A stretch of 64,000 bases of DNA from Rhodobacteraceae bacterium IMCC1335 (lineage in GTDB: Bacteria > Pseudomonadota > Alphaproteobacteria > Rhodobacterales > Rhodobacteraceae): contig CP046864.1 of assembly GCA_039640495.1 (NCBI GenBank), positions 3,335,001-3,399,000 on the forward strand, written 5' to 3'. How positions within the stretch are numbered: position 1 is the first letter of the stretch; each line of letters begins with the position of its first letter. Below, piece by piece: positions 45,170 to 55,578 of the stretch. Position numbers and translations under genes: made by a program. The notes beneath the pieces are model-generated. The model was not told the DNA's origin. It saw nothing but the letters and a program-made list of their open reading frames with translations, and ran no database searches.

Positions 45170-45200
45170 AAGGGGGTGGCTTTTGTCACCCCCTTTTTTT
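45170..45200 (+). terminator. Terminator between binding-protein and permease genes
   Basis: AAGGGGGTG (45170-45178) / CACCCCCTT (45187-45195) with a short loop and a run of seven T, 13 bases after the binding-protein stop. It would reduce read-through so that the periplasmic protein is made in excess over the membrane parts. Confidence 0.85.
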
Positions 45201-45248
45201 GACAGCCATGGGTAGCGATTTGCTATCCTCTTTTTTTTGGGAACAGTC

Positions 45249-46835
45249 ATGAATTCACCAGTATCGCAGCGCCAGGAATCTGACCGCCACGCGCCTAAGA
45301 AACGTTTTTTATCCCTCTTCGCACGACCAGAAATCGGGCCGATTGGCGTGATGATCTTGCTTATGGGGATGCTTGGATATTTCTCTATTCCGGTCGCGGA
45401 AGCCACATGGAACCCCTTTAACGGAGAAGGCTTCAACGCGTTAGGAATACGCAACAACTTGCGGGTAATTTCGCAACTTGGGATAATTGCGCTGGGTGCG
45501 GGATTGCTGATTATTGCCGGTGAATTTGATCTTTCGATTGGCTCAATGATTGGGTTTGCAGGGGCCTGTATGGCGATGATCCTGCGCTGGGGTTTCGCGA
45601 TTCTGATTCCATATCTGTCCTTTGATGGCGGTGTTCATATTGAATATTATACGCTGTTTTCGGTTGATCACGTCACGCCGATCTGGGCGATATTTATAAC
45701 GCTCTGTTTCACATTAAGCTTTGGATGGATCCAAGGTTTCATCGTTGTGCGCTCAGGCTTACCGTCATTTATCGTGACATTGGGCGGGTTGTTCTTTTTG
45801 CGCGGCCTCACAGAGGTGTCGCTACGGGCCTTTAACCATCGCCCAGACCAAAGTGCGGGTTCAACAACCGTGACCGAAATTCCAGATTTGAAAAACATTA
45901 TCGATTTACCCGGCCATGGCCAGCTCAGCCGTTTGGACGCAAAATCTTTACCAGAAACAGATTTGGTTAATCTGGCGCAAACGCTCTCTGGCGATGTGGT
46001 GGCCAGTATTACCGAGCGTCTCACCTATACCTATAATCGAGTGGCTGAAGCCAAGACCGCCTTGATGGAAGCCAAAGGTGTAAAACCTTTGGAAAAAGCA
46101 TTGGAAAACGCCGTTCAATCGGGCAATGATTATATGGCAAATACCATCCGCGAGAAAATTGCCAATTTCAAAGTTGATCCGGTGGCGCCCAAATCGGTCA
46201 CGGAGGTGGATATTGCCCGCGCCTATATTGACACCGTACCTACGTTGAACAAAGTCGCTGATTTCTTCGGTGGTAATATTCTGGAAGGCTTGTTTGATTG
46301 GCTATATTTTCCGATTGATTGGAACACCAACAATTTTGGGAACCAATTCGCACCGGGATTATATTCCTGCGTGATGATCTGGATCATGCTGTCGATCGCC
46401 TGTTACATCGTGCTCAGCCGCACGCAAGCAGGCAACTGGATCTATTCAACAGGTGGTAACTTGAACGCGGCGCAAGCCAATGGTGTTCCAACCAATAAAG
46501 TGAAAATATCGCTCTTTGTATTCTCGGCCTTCTGCGCCACGGTATTTGCCGCTTGTCAAGTGTTTGAGGTGAATACTAGTGATGCGGCCAAAGGCAATTT
46601 AAAAGAATTGGAAGCCATCGCCGCTGCGGTGATTGGGGGCTTGGTGATGACCGGGGGCTTTGGCACCGTGATGGGCATTATCGTCGGAGCCTTTATCTTT
46701 GGGTTGGCCCGAGAAGCCTTTTTCTACATCCCGGGGATAGATGGATCCTTCTATCGGGTCTTCTTGGGCTTGGTGATCATCGCCTCCGCCTTGTTGAACG
46801 AAAACATTCGCAAACGTATCATGGGGAACATATAA
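45249..46835 (+). CDS. ABC importer permease with a very long extracytoplasmic loop
   Basis: 528 residues, against about 320-350 usual for this RbsC-type (BPD_transp_2) permease family. The N-terminal helices (IGVMILLMGMLGYFSIPVA, then LGIIALGAGLLIIAGEFDLS with the signature) and C-terminal helices (VKISLFVFSAFCATVFAACQ, EAIAAAVIGGLVMTGGFGTV) are normal. Between SFIVTLGGLFFLRGL and LYSCVMIWIMLSIACYIVLS lies a ~185-residue hydrophilic stretch, normally ~40 residues, with helical, Glu/Lys/Ala-rich segments such as RVAEAKTALMEAKGVKPLEK. By the family topology it is on the periplasmic side. Frame and flanks are intact, so it is a real insertion. The start at 45249 has GGGA upstream. Confidence 0.9.
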   Translation: MNSPVSQRQESDRHAPKKRFLSLFARPEIGPIGVMILLMGMLGYFSIPVAEATWNPFNGEGFNALGIRNNLRVISQLGIIALGAGLLIIAGEFDLSIGSMIGFAGACMAMILRWGFAILIPYLSFDGGVHIEYYTLFSVDHVTPIWAIFITLCFTLSFGWIQGFIVVRSGLPSFIVTLGGLFFLRGLTEVSLRAFNHRPDQSAGSTTVTEIPDLKNIIDLPGHGQLSRLDAKSLPETDLVNLAQTLSGDVVASITERLTYTYNRVAEAKTALMEAKGVKPLEKALENAVQSGNDYMANTIREKIANFKVDPVAPKSVTEVDIARAYIDTVPTLNKVADFFGGNILEGLFDWLYFPIDWNTNNFGNQFAPGLYSCVMIWIMLSIACYIVLSRTQAGNWIYSTGGNLNAAQANGVPTNKVKISLFVFSAFCATVFAACQVFEVNTSDAAKGNLKELEAIAAAVIGGLVMTGGFGTVMGIIVGAFIFGLAREAFFYIPGIDGSFYRVFLGLVIIASALLNENIRKRIMGNI

Positions 46836-46836
46836 A

Positions 46837-47628
46837 ATGGCACAAACAAGCAGCACACCCCTGATCAAAACAAGCGGTCTGGTGAAAAAATTTGGATCCT
46901 TCACCGCGCTGAACGGTGTTGATCTGGAAATATACCCCGGCGAAGTACATGCTTTGCTCGGGGATAACGGCGCCGGCAAATCAACGCTCATTAAAATCTT
47001 ATCGGGCGTCCATGCTCCCACAGATGGCAGCATTGAAATCGAAGGCAAATCGGTGCAGTTTAACTCGCCCCGCGACGCAAGCGATGCCGGCATCGGCACC
47101 GTGTATCAGGATCTGGCCTTAAACGCGCTGACCTCAGTAACGCGGAATTTCTTTTTAGGCCGTGAAATTACCAGTTTCAACAGCCCCTTTGGACTGATGA
47201 AAATGAAAGAAATGGATCGGATCACCGCCGAAGAGATGGCAAAGATCGGAATTAATATTGCGGATCCGGATCAAGCAGTTGGCACAATGTCAGGGGGGCA
47301 GCGACAGACATTGGCGATTGCGCGCGCCATTTATTTTGGCGCAAAAGTGCTGATCTTGGATGAACCCACCTCAGCCTTGGGCCAAAAGCAACAAATGGAA
47401 GTTCTAAAAACCATCAAACGGGTTCAAAAACTGGGTGATATCGCGATTATTTTGATCACGCATAACGAGATACACGCGCGTTTGATCGCAGATCGCTTTA
47501 CCTTTTTATCATTGGGCGAGGTGATCGGCAGTGGCTCAGCAGAAGATCTGGCTGGCGATGATATTAAGCGCTTGATGGCAGGGGGCGCCGAAATTGGCGA
47601 TTTGGCCAAAGAACTTGAAGGCGTTTAA
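46837..47628 (+). CDS. ABC importer ATP-binding protein (single domain)
   Basis: 263 residues, one nucleotide-binding domain, unlike the double-domain ATPases (RbsA, XylG) of many sugar importers; it resembles the FrcA type. Walker A is LLGDNGAGKSTLIKIL, the signature is TMSGGQRQTLAIARAI, Walker B is VLILDEPTSALGQKQ and the switch His is in ILITHNEIHARL. It starts one base after the permease stop codon, so translation is coupled. Together with the binding protein and permease it forms a complete importer, probably for inositol. A perfect hairpin follows the gene. Confidence 0.93.
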   Translation: MAQTSSTPLIKTSGLVKKFGSFTALNGVDLEIYPGEVHALLGDNGAGKSTLIKILSGVHAPTDGSIEIEGKSVQFNSPRDASDAGIGTVYQDLALNALTSVTRNFFLGREITSFNSPFGLMKMKEMDRITAEEMAKIGINIADPDQAVGTMSGGQRQTLAIARAIYFGAKVLILDEPTSALGQKQQMEVLKTIKRVQKLGDIAIILITHNEIHARLIADRFTFLSLGEVIGSGSAEDLAGDDIKRLMAGGAEIGDLAKELEGV

Positions 47629-47655
47629 ACCGCATCACGGTTTTAAATAGAAATG

Positions 47656-47699
47656 AAACACAGCCGCTCGTTTCTTAAATTGAGCGGCTGTGTTTATAT
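47656..47699. terminator. 14-base-pair perfect hairpin after the ABC operon
   Basis: AAACACAGCCGCTC (47656-47669) / GAGCGGCTGTGTTT (47682-47695), 12-base loop, no mismatch. The arms end in A- and T-rich bases, so it can terminate transcription from either side, between the importer operon and the convergent lipoprotein gene. Confidence 0.8.
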
Positions 47700-47827
47700 G
47701 CGCTATTTCCACCAAAGCGTCTCAATCCATTCTGCCTACCGCTCAGAGTGCAACCGCGTTGCGAAAACCCGACGCAAGTTTATATGTTGCAGCTTTGCAT
47801 CCGCGCGCAGAGAGATCATCGTGCGAT

Positions 47828-48118
47828 TTAAATTTTCTCAACCGTCCGCGGCTTTGCGTTTTGGCCAAAACGCTTCTTAATTTCGCGCTGTAAACGCGCA
47901 CCCTCTGCTATACATATCTTATCAGCCGTTTCTTTGTTCATAGATTTGGGCCGCGTGATCGAGGTATCCCACATGATCAAATCCAACGCGTAAAGCTGGC
48001 ACACCACCAGCCCTTCTGGCGTGTTCAACCGAATTGGGGTTGTCTCATGTTCTTTTTTGTTCGCGCAACCAGTGATTATAAAAAGCACGCAGAATAAGCA
48101 TAAAAATAATAAACGCAT
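47828..48118 (-). CDS. Small lipoprotein of unknown function
   Basis: 96 residues. A type II signal peptide is clear: RLLFLCLFCVLFIITGC with lipobox ITGC, Cys at residue 18. The mature part of about 79 residues is hydrophilic, with PEGLVVCQLYALDLIMWDTS and two further Cys (VVC, KICIAEG) that could form a disulphide in the periplasm. I do not recognise a family. The gene stands alone between the importer terminator and the flavoprotein gene, with 218 bases of AT-rich upstream sequence that probably hold its promoter. Confidence 0.7.
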   Translation of the reverse strand: MRLLFLCLFCVLFIITGCANKKEHETTPIRLNTPEGLVVCQLYALDLIMWDTSITRPKSMNKETADKICIAEGARLQREIKKRFGQNAKPRTVEKI

Positions 48119-48336
48119 TAGAGCCTCGTAAAATGAAGTAGTAAAAAGTTATAAAATATACATGTAACTAACGCTTCAAAAGGCCTGGAGGCAAGGCTTA
48201 TATTTCCCAGCCGTTTAAATCGTTTAACAAATAACTCTGATAAGTTTGCTCTATCGGGCGCGCAGCTTTTTGGACTGGGGATCTAAAAGACCCAGCTGAC
48301 AGAATAAAAATCATATAGGTTTACGTGGCTGGCGCC

Positions 48337-50838
48337 CTACCCATCTATACGGATAACTTTATTTGAGGGATCATAAGGGCTGTCTTCTGTCACTTCAGCA
48401 GGCCATAATTGATCAAGGATTTTTACTTGTAATTTTGTGCCCGGCACGGCCAATTCAGGACGCACATATCCCAGCCCGATTGCGCGCTCGAACGCCACGG
48501 AATAGCCCCCTGAAGTCAAACGGCCAACGCGTTCTCCTTCAGGCGTATAAACCGCCTCGCGCCCCCACGGATCTGCATCATCGGGGCCGTCAATCAACAT
48601 GGTGACGCATTTTGAACGAATGCCCAGCGCTTGCATGGCCTCTTTTCCATTAAACGCTTTTGTCAGGTCAACAAAGCGCGGCAGATCTGCTTCAAGCGGG
48701 GTTGCATCGCGGCCAAGCTCATTGCCAAAAGCCCGATATGATTTTTCAAGCCGCAGCCAATTCTGTGCCCGCGCGCCCACCAATTTCATCCCATGCGCCG
48801 CGCCGGCAGCTTCCAGCAGATCAAACAAATAATTCTGCATTTCAATCGGATGGTGCAACTCCCAGCCCAATTCACCCGTATAGGCGACCCGAATCGCATT
48901 GACGGGGCACATACCCAATTCGATTTGGCGCGCGCTCAACCATGGAAAACGCTTATTTGACAAAGCGGTTTCTGGATCAGAATCTTTAATAACAGCCTTC
49001 AAAACATCGCGCGATTTTGGCCCCGCAATGGCAAAAACACCCCATTGCGTGGTCACATCCTGCACTTCGATATAGCCAAATTCTGAGGCTTTATCCGCTG
49101 CGCTTTTACGCAGAAAATCGCCATCATAATCTGTCCAAGCCCCGGCGGACACAAGGTAGAAAGCATCATCGGCTAAACGGACAATCGTATATTCGGTGCG
49201 CGTGGTGCCAGCAGAGGTAAGCGCATAGGTTAGGTTTATACGGCCGATTTTGGGCAGTTTATTGCAGGTAAACCAATCTAAAAACGGCGCTGCGCCCGGG
49301 CCTTTCACCATATGTTTGGTAAAGGCCGTGGCGTCGATCAGCCCAACCCCCTCACGGATGGCTTTGGCTTCGGTGATGGCGGCCTGCCACCATCCACCGC
49401 GGCGAAAGCTGCGCGCGTCATGATCAAAATTATCATCCGCATCCAGGGGGCCAAAATAATTGGGGCGTTCAAACCCGTTTACGCAGCCAAACTGAGCTCC
49501 GCGCGCCTTTTGCCGATCATAAGCGGGCCCAGTGCGCAAGGGCCGGCAGGCGGGGCGCTCTTCATCAGGATGGTGCAGAATATACACATGCTCATAGGCT
49601 TCTTCATTCTTGCGTGCGGTATAATCGGTGGTAATCCAATTGCCATAGCGCTTAGGGTCAAGCGAGGCCATATCAATCTCAGCCTCTCCTTCAACCATCA
49701 TTTGCGCCAAATAATATCCCGTGCCGCCGGCTGCGGTGATGCCAAAGGAAAACCCTTCCGCCAGCCACATATTTCGCAGCCCGGGCGCGGGGCCCACCAA
49801 CGGGTTTCCGTCAGGCGTATAACAAATAGGTCCGTTGAAATCATCTTTCAATCCAACGGTTTCTGTTGAGGGAATGCGGTGGATCATCGACATATATTCT
49901 TCTTCGATCCGCTCCAAATCCAAGGGGAACAGATCAGCTCTAAAACTGTCAGGCACGCCATATTCGAACCGCGCCGGCGCGTTGCGCTCATATGGGCCCA
50001 AAATCCAACCGCCGCGCTCTTCACGCACATACCATTTGGCATCCGCATCGCGCAAAACAGGATGTTCGCCATTTTCTTTGCGCCATTCAACAAGCGCCGG
50101 GTCCGGTTCGGTGACGATAAATTGATGTTCAACGGGTATCGCTGTGTTTTTGATACCCAACAATTGCGCCGTACGCTGGGCATGGTTGCCGGTTGCGGTC
50201 ACGACATGCTCGGCATATACAACAATCTGCTCATCGGACGCCAATAAATTGCCACCCTTTTCAACCATTTTGCTGAGCGTGACTTTCCACTCACTTCCCG
50301 TCCATTCATAGGCATCGGCCTGCCATTTGCGTTCAATCAGCACGCCGCGCTGGCGCGCACCCTTGGCCATCGCCATGGTCACATCAGCGGGGTTAATATA
50401 CCCATCCGTGGGGTGATAAATGGCGCCTTGCAAATCATCACAATGCACAAGGGGATAGCGCGATTTGATCTGTTTGGCCGACAGCCATTCATAAGGCACA
50501 CCACAACTTTCTGCCGTGCTCGCATAGACCATATATTCATCCATACGCTCTTTGGTCTGCGCCATACGCAGGTTCCCCACGATCGAAAACCCCGCATTCA
50601 AGCCGGTTTCCGCTTCCAGCGTTTTGTAAAATTCTACCGAATATTGGTGAATATGGGTGGTGGCATAAGACATGTTAAACAATGGCAAAAGCCCGGCTGC
50701 GTGCCAGGTAGAGCCCGATGTCAGCTCATCGCGCTCTAAAAGCATCACATCATCCCAACCGGCCCGCGCCAAATGATAGGCGATCGAGGTTCCAACCGCA
50801 CCACCGCCAACGATAAGGGCTTTGACATGTGTCTTCAT
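48337..50838 (-). CDS. Dimethylglycine/sarcosine dehydrogenase-like flavoprotein with GcvT domain
   Basis: 833 residues from the ATG at 50838. FAD-binding DAO domain over residues ~5-380 (KALIVGGGAVGTSIAYHLAR, LTSGSTWHAAGLLPLF, DGNPLVGPAPGLRNMWLAEG) and a C-terminal GcvT domain over ~450-830 (AGPKSRDVLKAVI, VAYTGELGWELHHPIEMQNY, LEKSYRAFGNELGRDATPLE, the last a strong mark of dimethylglycine and sarcosine dehydrogenases). It would oxidise dimethylglycine or sarcosine and pass formaldehyde-level carbon to tetrahydrofolate. It is monocistronic and divergent from mreB across 295 bases. Compared with the 816-residue paralogue at 22681, it looks closer to the classical enzymes. Creatinase at 6696 could provide sarcosine. 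Confidence 0.9.
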   Translation of the reverse strand: MKTHVKALIVGGGAVGTSIAYHLARAGWDDVMLLERDELTSGSTWHAAGLLPLFNMSYATTHIHQYSVEFYKTLEAETGLNAGFSIVGNLRMAQTKERMDEYMVYASTAESCGVPYEWLSAKQIKSRYPLVHCDDLQGAIYHPTDGYINPADVTMAMAKGARQRGVLIERKWQADAYEWTGSEWKVTLSKMVEKGGNLLASDEQIVVYAEHVVTATGNHAQRTAQLLGIKNTAIPVEHQFIVTEPDPALVEWRKENGEHPVLRDADAKWYVREERGGWILGPYERNAPARFEYGVPDSFRADLFPLDLERIEEEYMSMIHRIPSTETVGLKDDFNGPICYTPDGNPLVGPAPGLRNMWLAEGFSFGITAAGGTGYYLAQMMVEGEAEIDMASLDPKRYGNWITTDYTARKNEEAYEHVYILHHPDEERPACRPLRTGPAYDRQKARGAQFGCVNGFERPNYFGPLDADDNFDHDARSFRRGGWWQAAITEAKAIREGVGLIDATAFTKHMVKGPGAAPFLDWFTCNKLPKIGRINLTYALTSAGTTRTEYTIVRLADDAFYLVSAGAWTDYDGDFLRKSAADKASEFGYIEVQDVTTQWGVFAIAGPKSRDVLKAVIKDSDPETALSNKRFPWLSARQIELGMCPVNAIRVAYTGELGWELHHPIEMQNYLFDLLEAAGAAHGMKLVGARAQNWLRLEKSYRAFGNELGRDATPLEADLPRFVDLTKAFNGKEAMQALGIRSKCVTMLIDGPDDADPWGREAVYTPEGERVGRLTSGGYSVAFERAIGLGYVRPELAVPGTKLQVKILDQLWPAEVTEDSPYDPSNKVIRIDG

Positions 50839-51046
50839 AATCTCACATCCATTACTTGCTTCTGCGCCTGATATGCGCCTGCTGAAAAGAAAGGCCTTTG
50901 CCTCTCCGACAAGACAGCGCACAAAACCGACCTTTGCAATTTATGCAGCCAGAAACCTGAGATTCAAGCTGCATTTTTGGCCGCCTACCTTTGGCCAACG
51001 CCGCGCGCAGACTGACTACGAGGATTCTTGCCCAATTTTGCAATAG

Positions 51047-52180
<1,134 letters not shown>

Positions 52181-52209
52181 TAAACGCTCCAACTGACCGA
52201 GAGGTTCAC

Positions 52210-53112
52210 TTGGCCAATGATCGAAGAAATAACCAAGATTACGCAGGATCCATTCTACGGATCAGCCTTGTCGTGCTTGTCAGCATCTTGCTGCTATTTT
52301 TTGCCATTTGGCGCATTGATAATCCAAGAATCGAGCGTTTAAGAGCTGATGTTATCGATACAATAATTCCGCATTTCGAATGGATCTTGCGACCCGCAAC
52401 TTGGGCCGGGCAGGTTCTTGAAAACTTTCAAAGCTACCAAGCCTTATATCAGCAGAATCAAGAGCTGAACCGCGAATTGCAAAAAATGAAAAGCTGGAAG
52501 GAAGCCGCGCTGCAGCTTGAGCAGGAAAATGCGCGCCTGCTCGATCTTAATAATTTGCGGCAAGACCCTACGCTCACCCATGTCAGCGGGATTGTCATCG
52601 CCGATAGCGGCTCACCCTTTCGACAATCTGTATTGCTAAATGTCGGCGCACAAGACGGCATCCGTGATGGCTGGCCCGCGATGGATGGGCTTGGTTTGGT
52701 GGGGCGTATTTCGGGTGTTGGCCAAGAAACCAGCCGGGTGATCCTGCTGACCGATAATGCCAGCCGTATCCCGGTGATTATCCAACCTTCGGGGCAACGC
52801 GCTTTTGTGTCCGGCGATAACTCAAATGCTCCGATTATAGATTTTCTGGAAGATGCCGATGCGGTGCGGCCCGGCGATAGAATATCTACCTCCGGCGATA
52901 GCGGTGTTTTACCAGCCGGATTGTTGATCGGGCAGCTCGCGCTGGATCCGAACAACCGCTTGCGGGTGCGGCTATCCGCGGATTACGAACGCCTTGAGTT
53001 CTTGCGCGTTTTGCGCACCAGCGCGCCGCCCAATATTTCGGGCACGGGCGACTTGCTGGTGCCCGATGCATCCGCATCGGATCAAAATGTTAAGGCACTC
53101 CAAGATGGCTGA
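52210..53112 (+). CDS. mreC: Rod shape-determining protein MreC
   Basis: 300 residues. One N-terminal membrane helix (LRISLVVLVSILLLFFAIW, residues ~17-35), then a coiled coil (residues ~80-115, QNQELNRELQKMKSWKEAAL) and the periplasmic beta-sandwich core: IVIADSGSPFRQSVLLNVGA, GLVGRISGVGQETSRVILLT and STSGDSGVLPAGLLIG, all normal for MreC. It scaffolds the elongation machinery with PBP2 and RodA. TTG start, supported by GAGAGG about 7 bases upstream. mreD begins inside its last codons. Confidence 0.93.
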   Translation: MANDRRNNQDYAGSILRISLVVLVSILLLFFAIWRIDNPRIERLRADVIDTIIPHFEWILRPATWAGQVLENFQSYQALYQQNQELNRELQKMKSWKEAALQLEQENARLLDLNNLRQDPTLTHVSGIVIADSGSPFRQSVLLNVGAQDGIRDGWPAMDGLGLVGRISGVGQETSRVILLTDNASRIPVIIQPSGQRAFVSGDNSNAPIIDFLEDADAVRPGDRISTSGDSGVLPAGLLIGQLALDPNNRLRVRLSADYERLEFLRVLRTSAPPNISGTGDLLVPDASASDQNVKALQDG

Positions 53113-53647
53113 AACACCCGCTGCTCAAATCTGGATCTATCGCGGCCTTTTAACCATGCTTGCTTTTGCAATTATGCTTTTTAAGCTTTTGCCCTTCATG
53201 ACCGCCGATGATCGCTGGTTGATGCCGAATATAACCCTTGCCTTGCTCTGTGCTTGGGCGGTTCGGCGCCCCGAATTCACGCCCCCTTTGCTGATCGCGG
53301 GGGTGATCCTGTTGGAAGATCTGTTATTACAGCGCCCCCCGGGGCTTTTGGCAGCGCTGAGCCTGCTGGCACTTGAATGGCTAAAACAGCGCAGCGCACG
53401 CCCGGAAAGCTTTTCACTGGCGCTTGAATATCTCAGCGTGACAGGCCTGGTTATTTCGATCGCGCTGGCAAACCGCCTTATCTTGGCGTTGGTCTTAACC
53501 CCGCAACCCACCGTTGCGCTTGCGCTTTCAGAAATCTTGACGACGCTTTTATTTTATCCAGTTGCTGTGGCGTTCAGTCATTTTCTGCTGGGTGTGCGTA
53601 AACCACATCCAAGAGATGGGAAACAGGCCCAAGGAGCCCGTCTATGA
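53105..53647 (+). CDS. mreD: Rod shape-determining membrane protein MreD
   Basis: 180 residues, five or so membrane helices (for example LLTMLAFAIMLFKLLPFM, LEYLSVTGLVISIALANRLI, LSEILTTLLFYPVAVAFSH). Sequence is poorly conserved in this family, so the call rests on size, topology and position between mreC and mrdA. The ATG at 53105 overlaps the mreC stop by 8 bases; the longer frame to 52994 lies inside mreC and is rejected. Its stop overlaps the mrdA start in ATGA. Confidence 0.87.
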   Translation: MAETPAAQIWIYRGLLTMLAFAIMLFKLLPFMTADDRWLMPNITLALLCAWAVRRPEFTPPLLIAGVILLEDLLLQRPPGLLAALSLLALEWLKQRSARPESFSLALEYLSVTGLVISIALANRLILALVLTPQPTVALALSEILTTLLFYPVAVAFSHFLLGVRKPHPRDGKQAQGARL

Positions 53648-55578
53648 AACGCCCCGTCTTGACACCCAAGCATAGCCTGAACCGGCGCAGCCTTGTGGTT
53701 GGCGCCCTGCAGCTGGGATTTGCAGGAGCGCTGGCCGCGCGTCTGCGCCATTTGCAAATCACCCAAGCCGATCAATATCGCCTATTGGCCGACGAAAACA
53801 GAATTAACATCCGCCTGATTGCCCCTGAGCGTGGCGAAATTTACGACCGCAACGGCGTGTTCCTTGCGCGCAACGAACAAAGTTATCGTATCACATTGGT
53901 CAAAGAGGACGCCGGCGATGTGCGCGAATTACTGCTGCAATTGGCGCAGCTTGTCACGTTAAGCGCAGAAGATATAGAACGCAGCGTGTTAGAAACACAG
54001 CGCAGTGCGCCCTTTCTACCCGTCACGATCATTGATCGCGTCAGCTGGGAAGACATTGCCAAAGTGGCCATAAATGCCCCATCTTTGCCCGGCATCACAC
54101 CAGAGGTTGGGCTGTCTCGGCATTATCCTTTAGGTCCGAATTTTGCCCATATCGTGGGGTATGTTGGGCCGGTAAGTGACCGCGACCTTAATCGCGCTGA
54201 AGATCCAGATCCGCTGTTACGCATCCCACGCTTTCAAATCGGAAAAGTGGGCGTTGAAGCCAAATATGAAGAAGATTTACGCGGACGCGCGGGCGCCAAA
54301 CATGTCGAGGTAAACGCGCAAGGGCGCGTGATGCGCGAGCTAGAACGCCGCGAGGGTAATTCTGGGCGTAATATACAGATCACCGTTGATGCAGGATTGC
54401 AGAATTATGTCCAGGCGCGGCTGGGTGATGAAAGCGCCTCAGCTGTCGTTATGGATTGCAACTCGGGCGATATTTTGGCGATTGCCTCTTCGCCAAGCTA
54501 CGATCCGAACAAATTTGTCCGTGGTATTTCCTTTGATGATTATGGCCTGTTGCGCGATAATGACCATCGCCCTCTGGCCTCTAAAACCGTGCAAGATGCG
54601 TATCCGCCCGGCTCAACCTTCAAAATGGTCACCGCGCTTGCCGGCTTGGAAGATGGTATTTTAGATCCCAATGCGCGCGTGTTTTGTCCCGGCCATCTGG
54701 ATGTTTCAAACCGGAAATTTCACTGCTGGAAAACAGGAGGGCATGGGCAAGTCAATTTAGAGCAATCCTTACGCGAAAGCTGTGATGTCTTTTATTATGA
54801 TCTCGCGCTGAAACTGGGGATCGAAAAAATTTCTGCGATGGCAACAAAGCTGGGTATTGGCGTGAAACACAATATTCCGATGTCGGCCGAAACCACGGGC
54901 CTCAGCCCAAATAAAGATTGGAAATTGATAAACCGCGGCTCAGAATGGGTGATCGGAGATACGGTCAACGCGTCAATTGGCCAAGGCTTTGTGCTCAGTT
55001 CTCCACTACAATTGGCGGTGATGACCGCGCGTATTGCAAGCGGAAAGAATATTCAGGCGCGGCTGATAAAAGCCCAGGCCGGTGCAAAAATCACCGATCC
55101 AAAACCTGAATCTTTGGGTCTGAATGAAAACAATCTGCGCTTTCTACGCCGCGCCATGTATGAAGTGAGCAATAATCGGCGTGGAACGGCATATGGATCG
55201 CGGATTATCGAGCAATCAATGCGCATGGCGGGCAAAACCGGCACCAGCCAAGTGCGAAATATAACCGAAAGCGAGCGGCGCCGCGGCGTGTCCAAAAATG
55301 ATGAGCTTGAATGGAACAAGCGCGACCATGCATTATTTGTGAATTTTGCGCCGTTTGATGCGCCAAAAATCGCTGTGGCCGTGGTGGTGGAACATGGTGG
55401 AAGCGGATCTGCAACAGCAGCGCCACTGGCGCGCGATATCACGCTGCAAGCCCTTTATGGTGATTATCCGCCGCTTTCTGCCTATCCGACCAAAGATCGA
55501 GAGAAGATCAAACAGCAACAAGCTGATCTGCGCAAAACCATACCGCGTTTAGAGCGGTTTCAGAAGGGCCGCGTATGA
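53644..55578 (+). CDS. mrdA: Penicillin-binding protein 2 (elongation-specific transpeptidase)
   Basis: Cross-links lateral wall peptidoglycan. 644 residues. Membrane anchor near residues ~14-35 (VVGALQLGFAGALAARLR), dimerisation/pedestal domain with APERGEIYDRNG (residues ~58-69), and a transpeptidase domain with the active Ser motif YPPGSTFKMVTA, the SxN-type motif region SCDVFYYDLAL and the KTGTS motif MAGKTGTSQVR. Family-typical AVVMDCNSGDILAIASSPSY is present. It overlaps mreD upstream and rodA downstream by four bases each, so the whole set is translationally coupled. Confidence 0.95.
   Translation: MKRPVLTPKHSLNRRSLVVGALQLGFAGALAARLRHLQITQADQYRLLADENRINIRLIAPERGEIYDRNGVFLARNEQSYRITLVKEDAGDVRELLLQLAQLVTLSAEDIERSVLETQRSAPFLPVTIIDRVSWEDIAKVAINAPSLPGITPEVGLSRHYPLGPNFAHIVGYVGPVSDRDLNRAEDPDPLLRIPRFQIGKVGVEAKYEEDLRGRAGAKHVEVNAQGRVMRELERREGNSGRNIQITVDAGLQNYVQARLGDESASAVVMDCNSGDILAIASSPSYDPNKFVRGISFDDYGLLRDNDHRPLASKTVQDAYPPGSTFKMVTALAGLEDGILDPNARVFCPGHLDVSNRKFHCWKTGGHGQVNLEQSLRESCDVFYYDLALKLGIEKISAMATKLGIGVKHNIPMSAETTGLSPNKDWKLINRGSEWVIGDTVNASIGQGFVLSSPLQLAVMTARIASGKNIQARLIKAQAGAKITDPKPESLGLNENNLRFLRRAMYEVSNNRRGTAYGSRIIEQSMRMAGKTGTSQVRNITESERRRGVSKNDELEWNKRDHALFVNFAPFDAPKIAVAVVVEHGGSGSATAAPLARDITLQALYGDYPPLSAYPTKDREKIKQQQADLRKTIPRLERFQKGRV

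Noticed and set aside
47653..47893. Two frames after the ABC operon
   Set aside because: They cover the perfect 14-base-pair terminator hairpin and the antisense of the lipoprotein gene.
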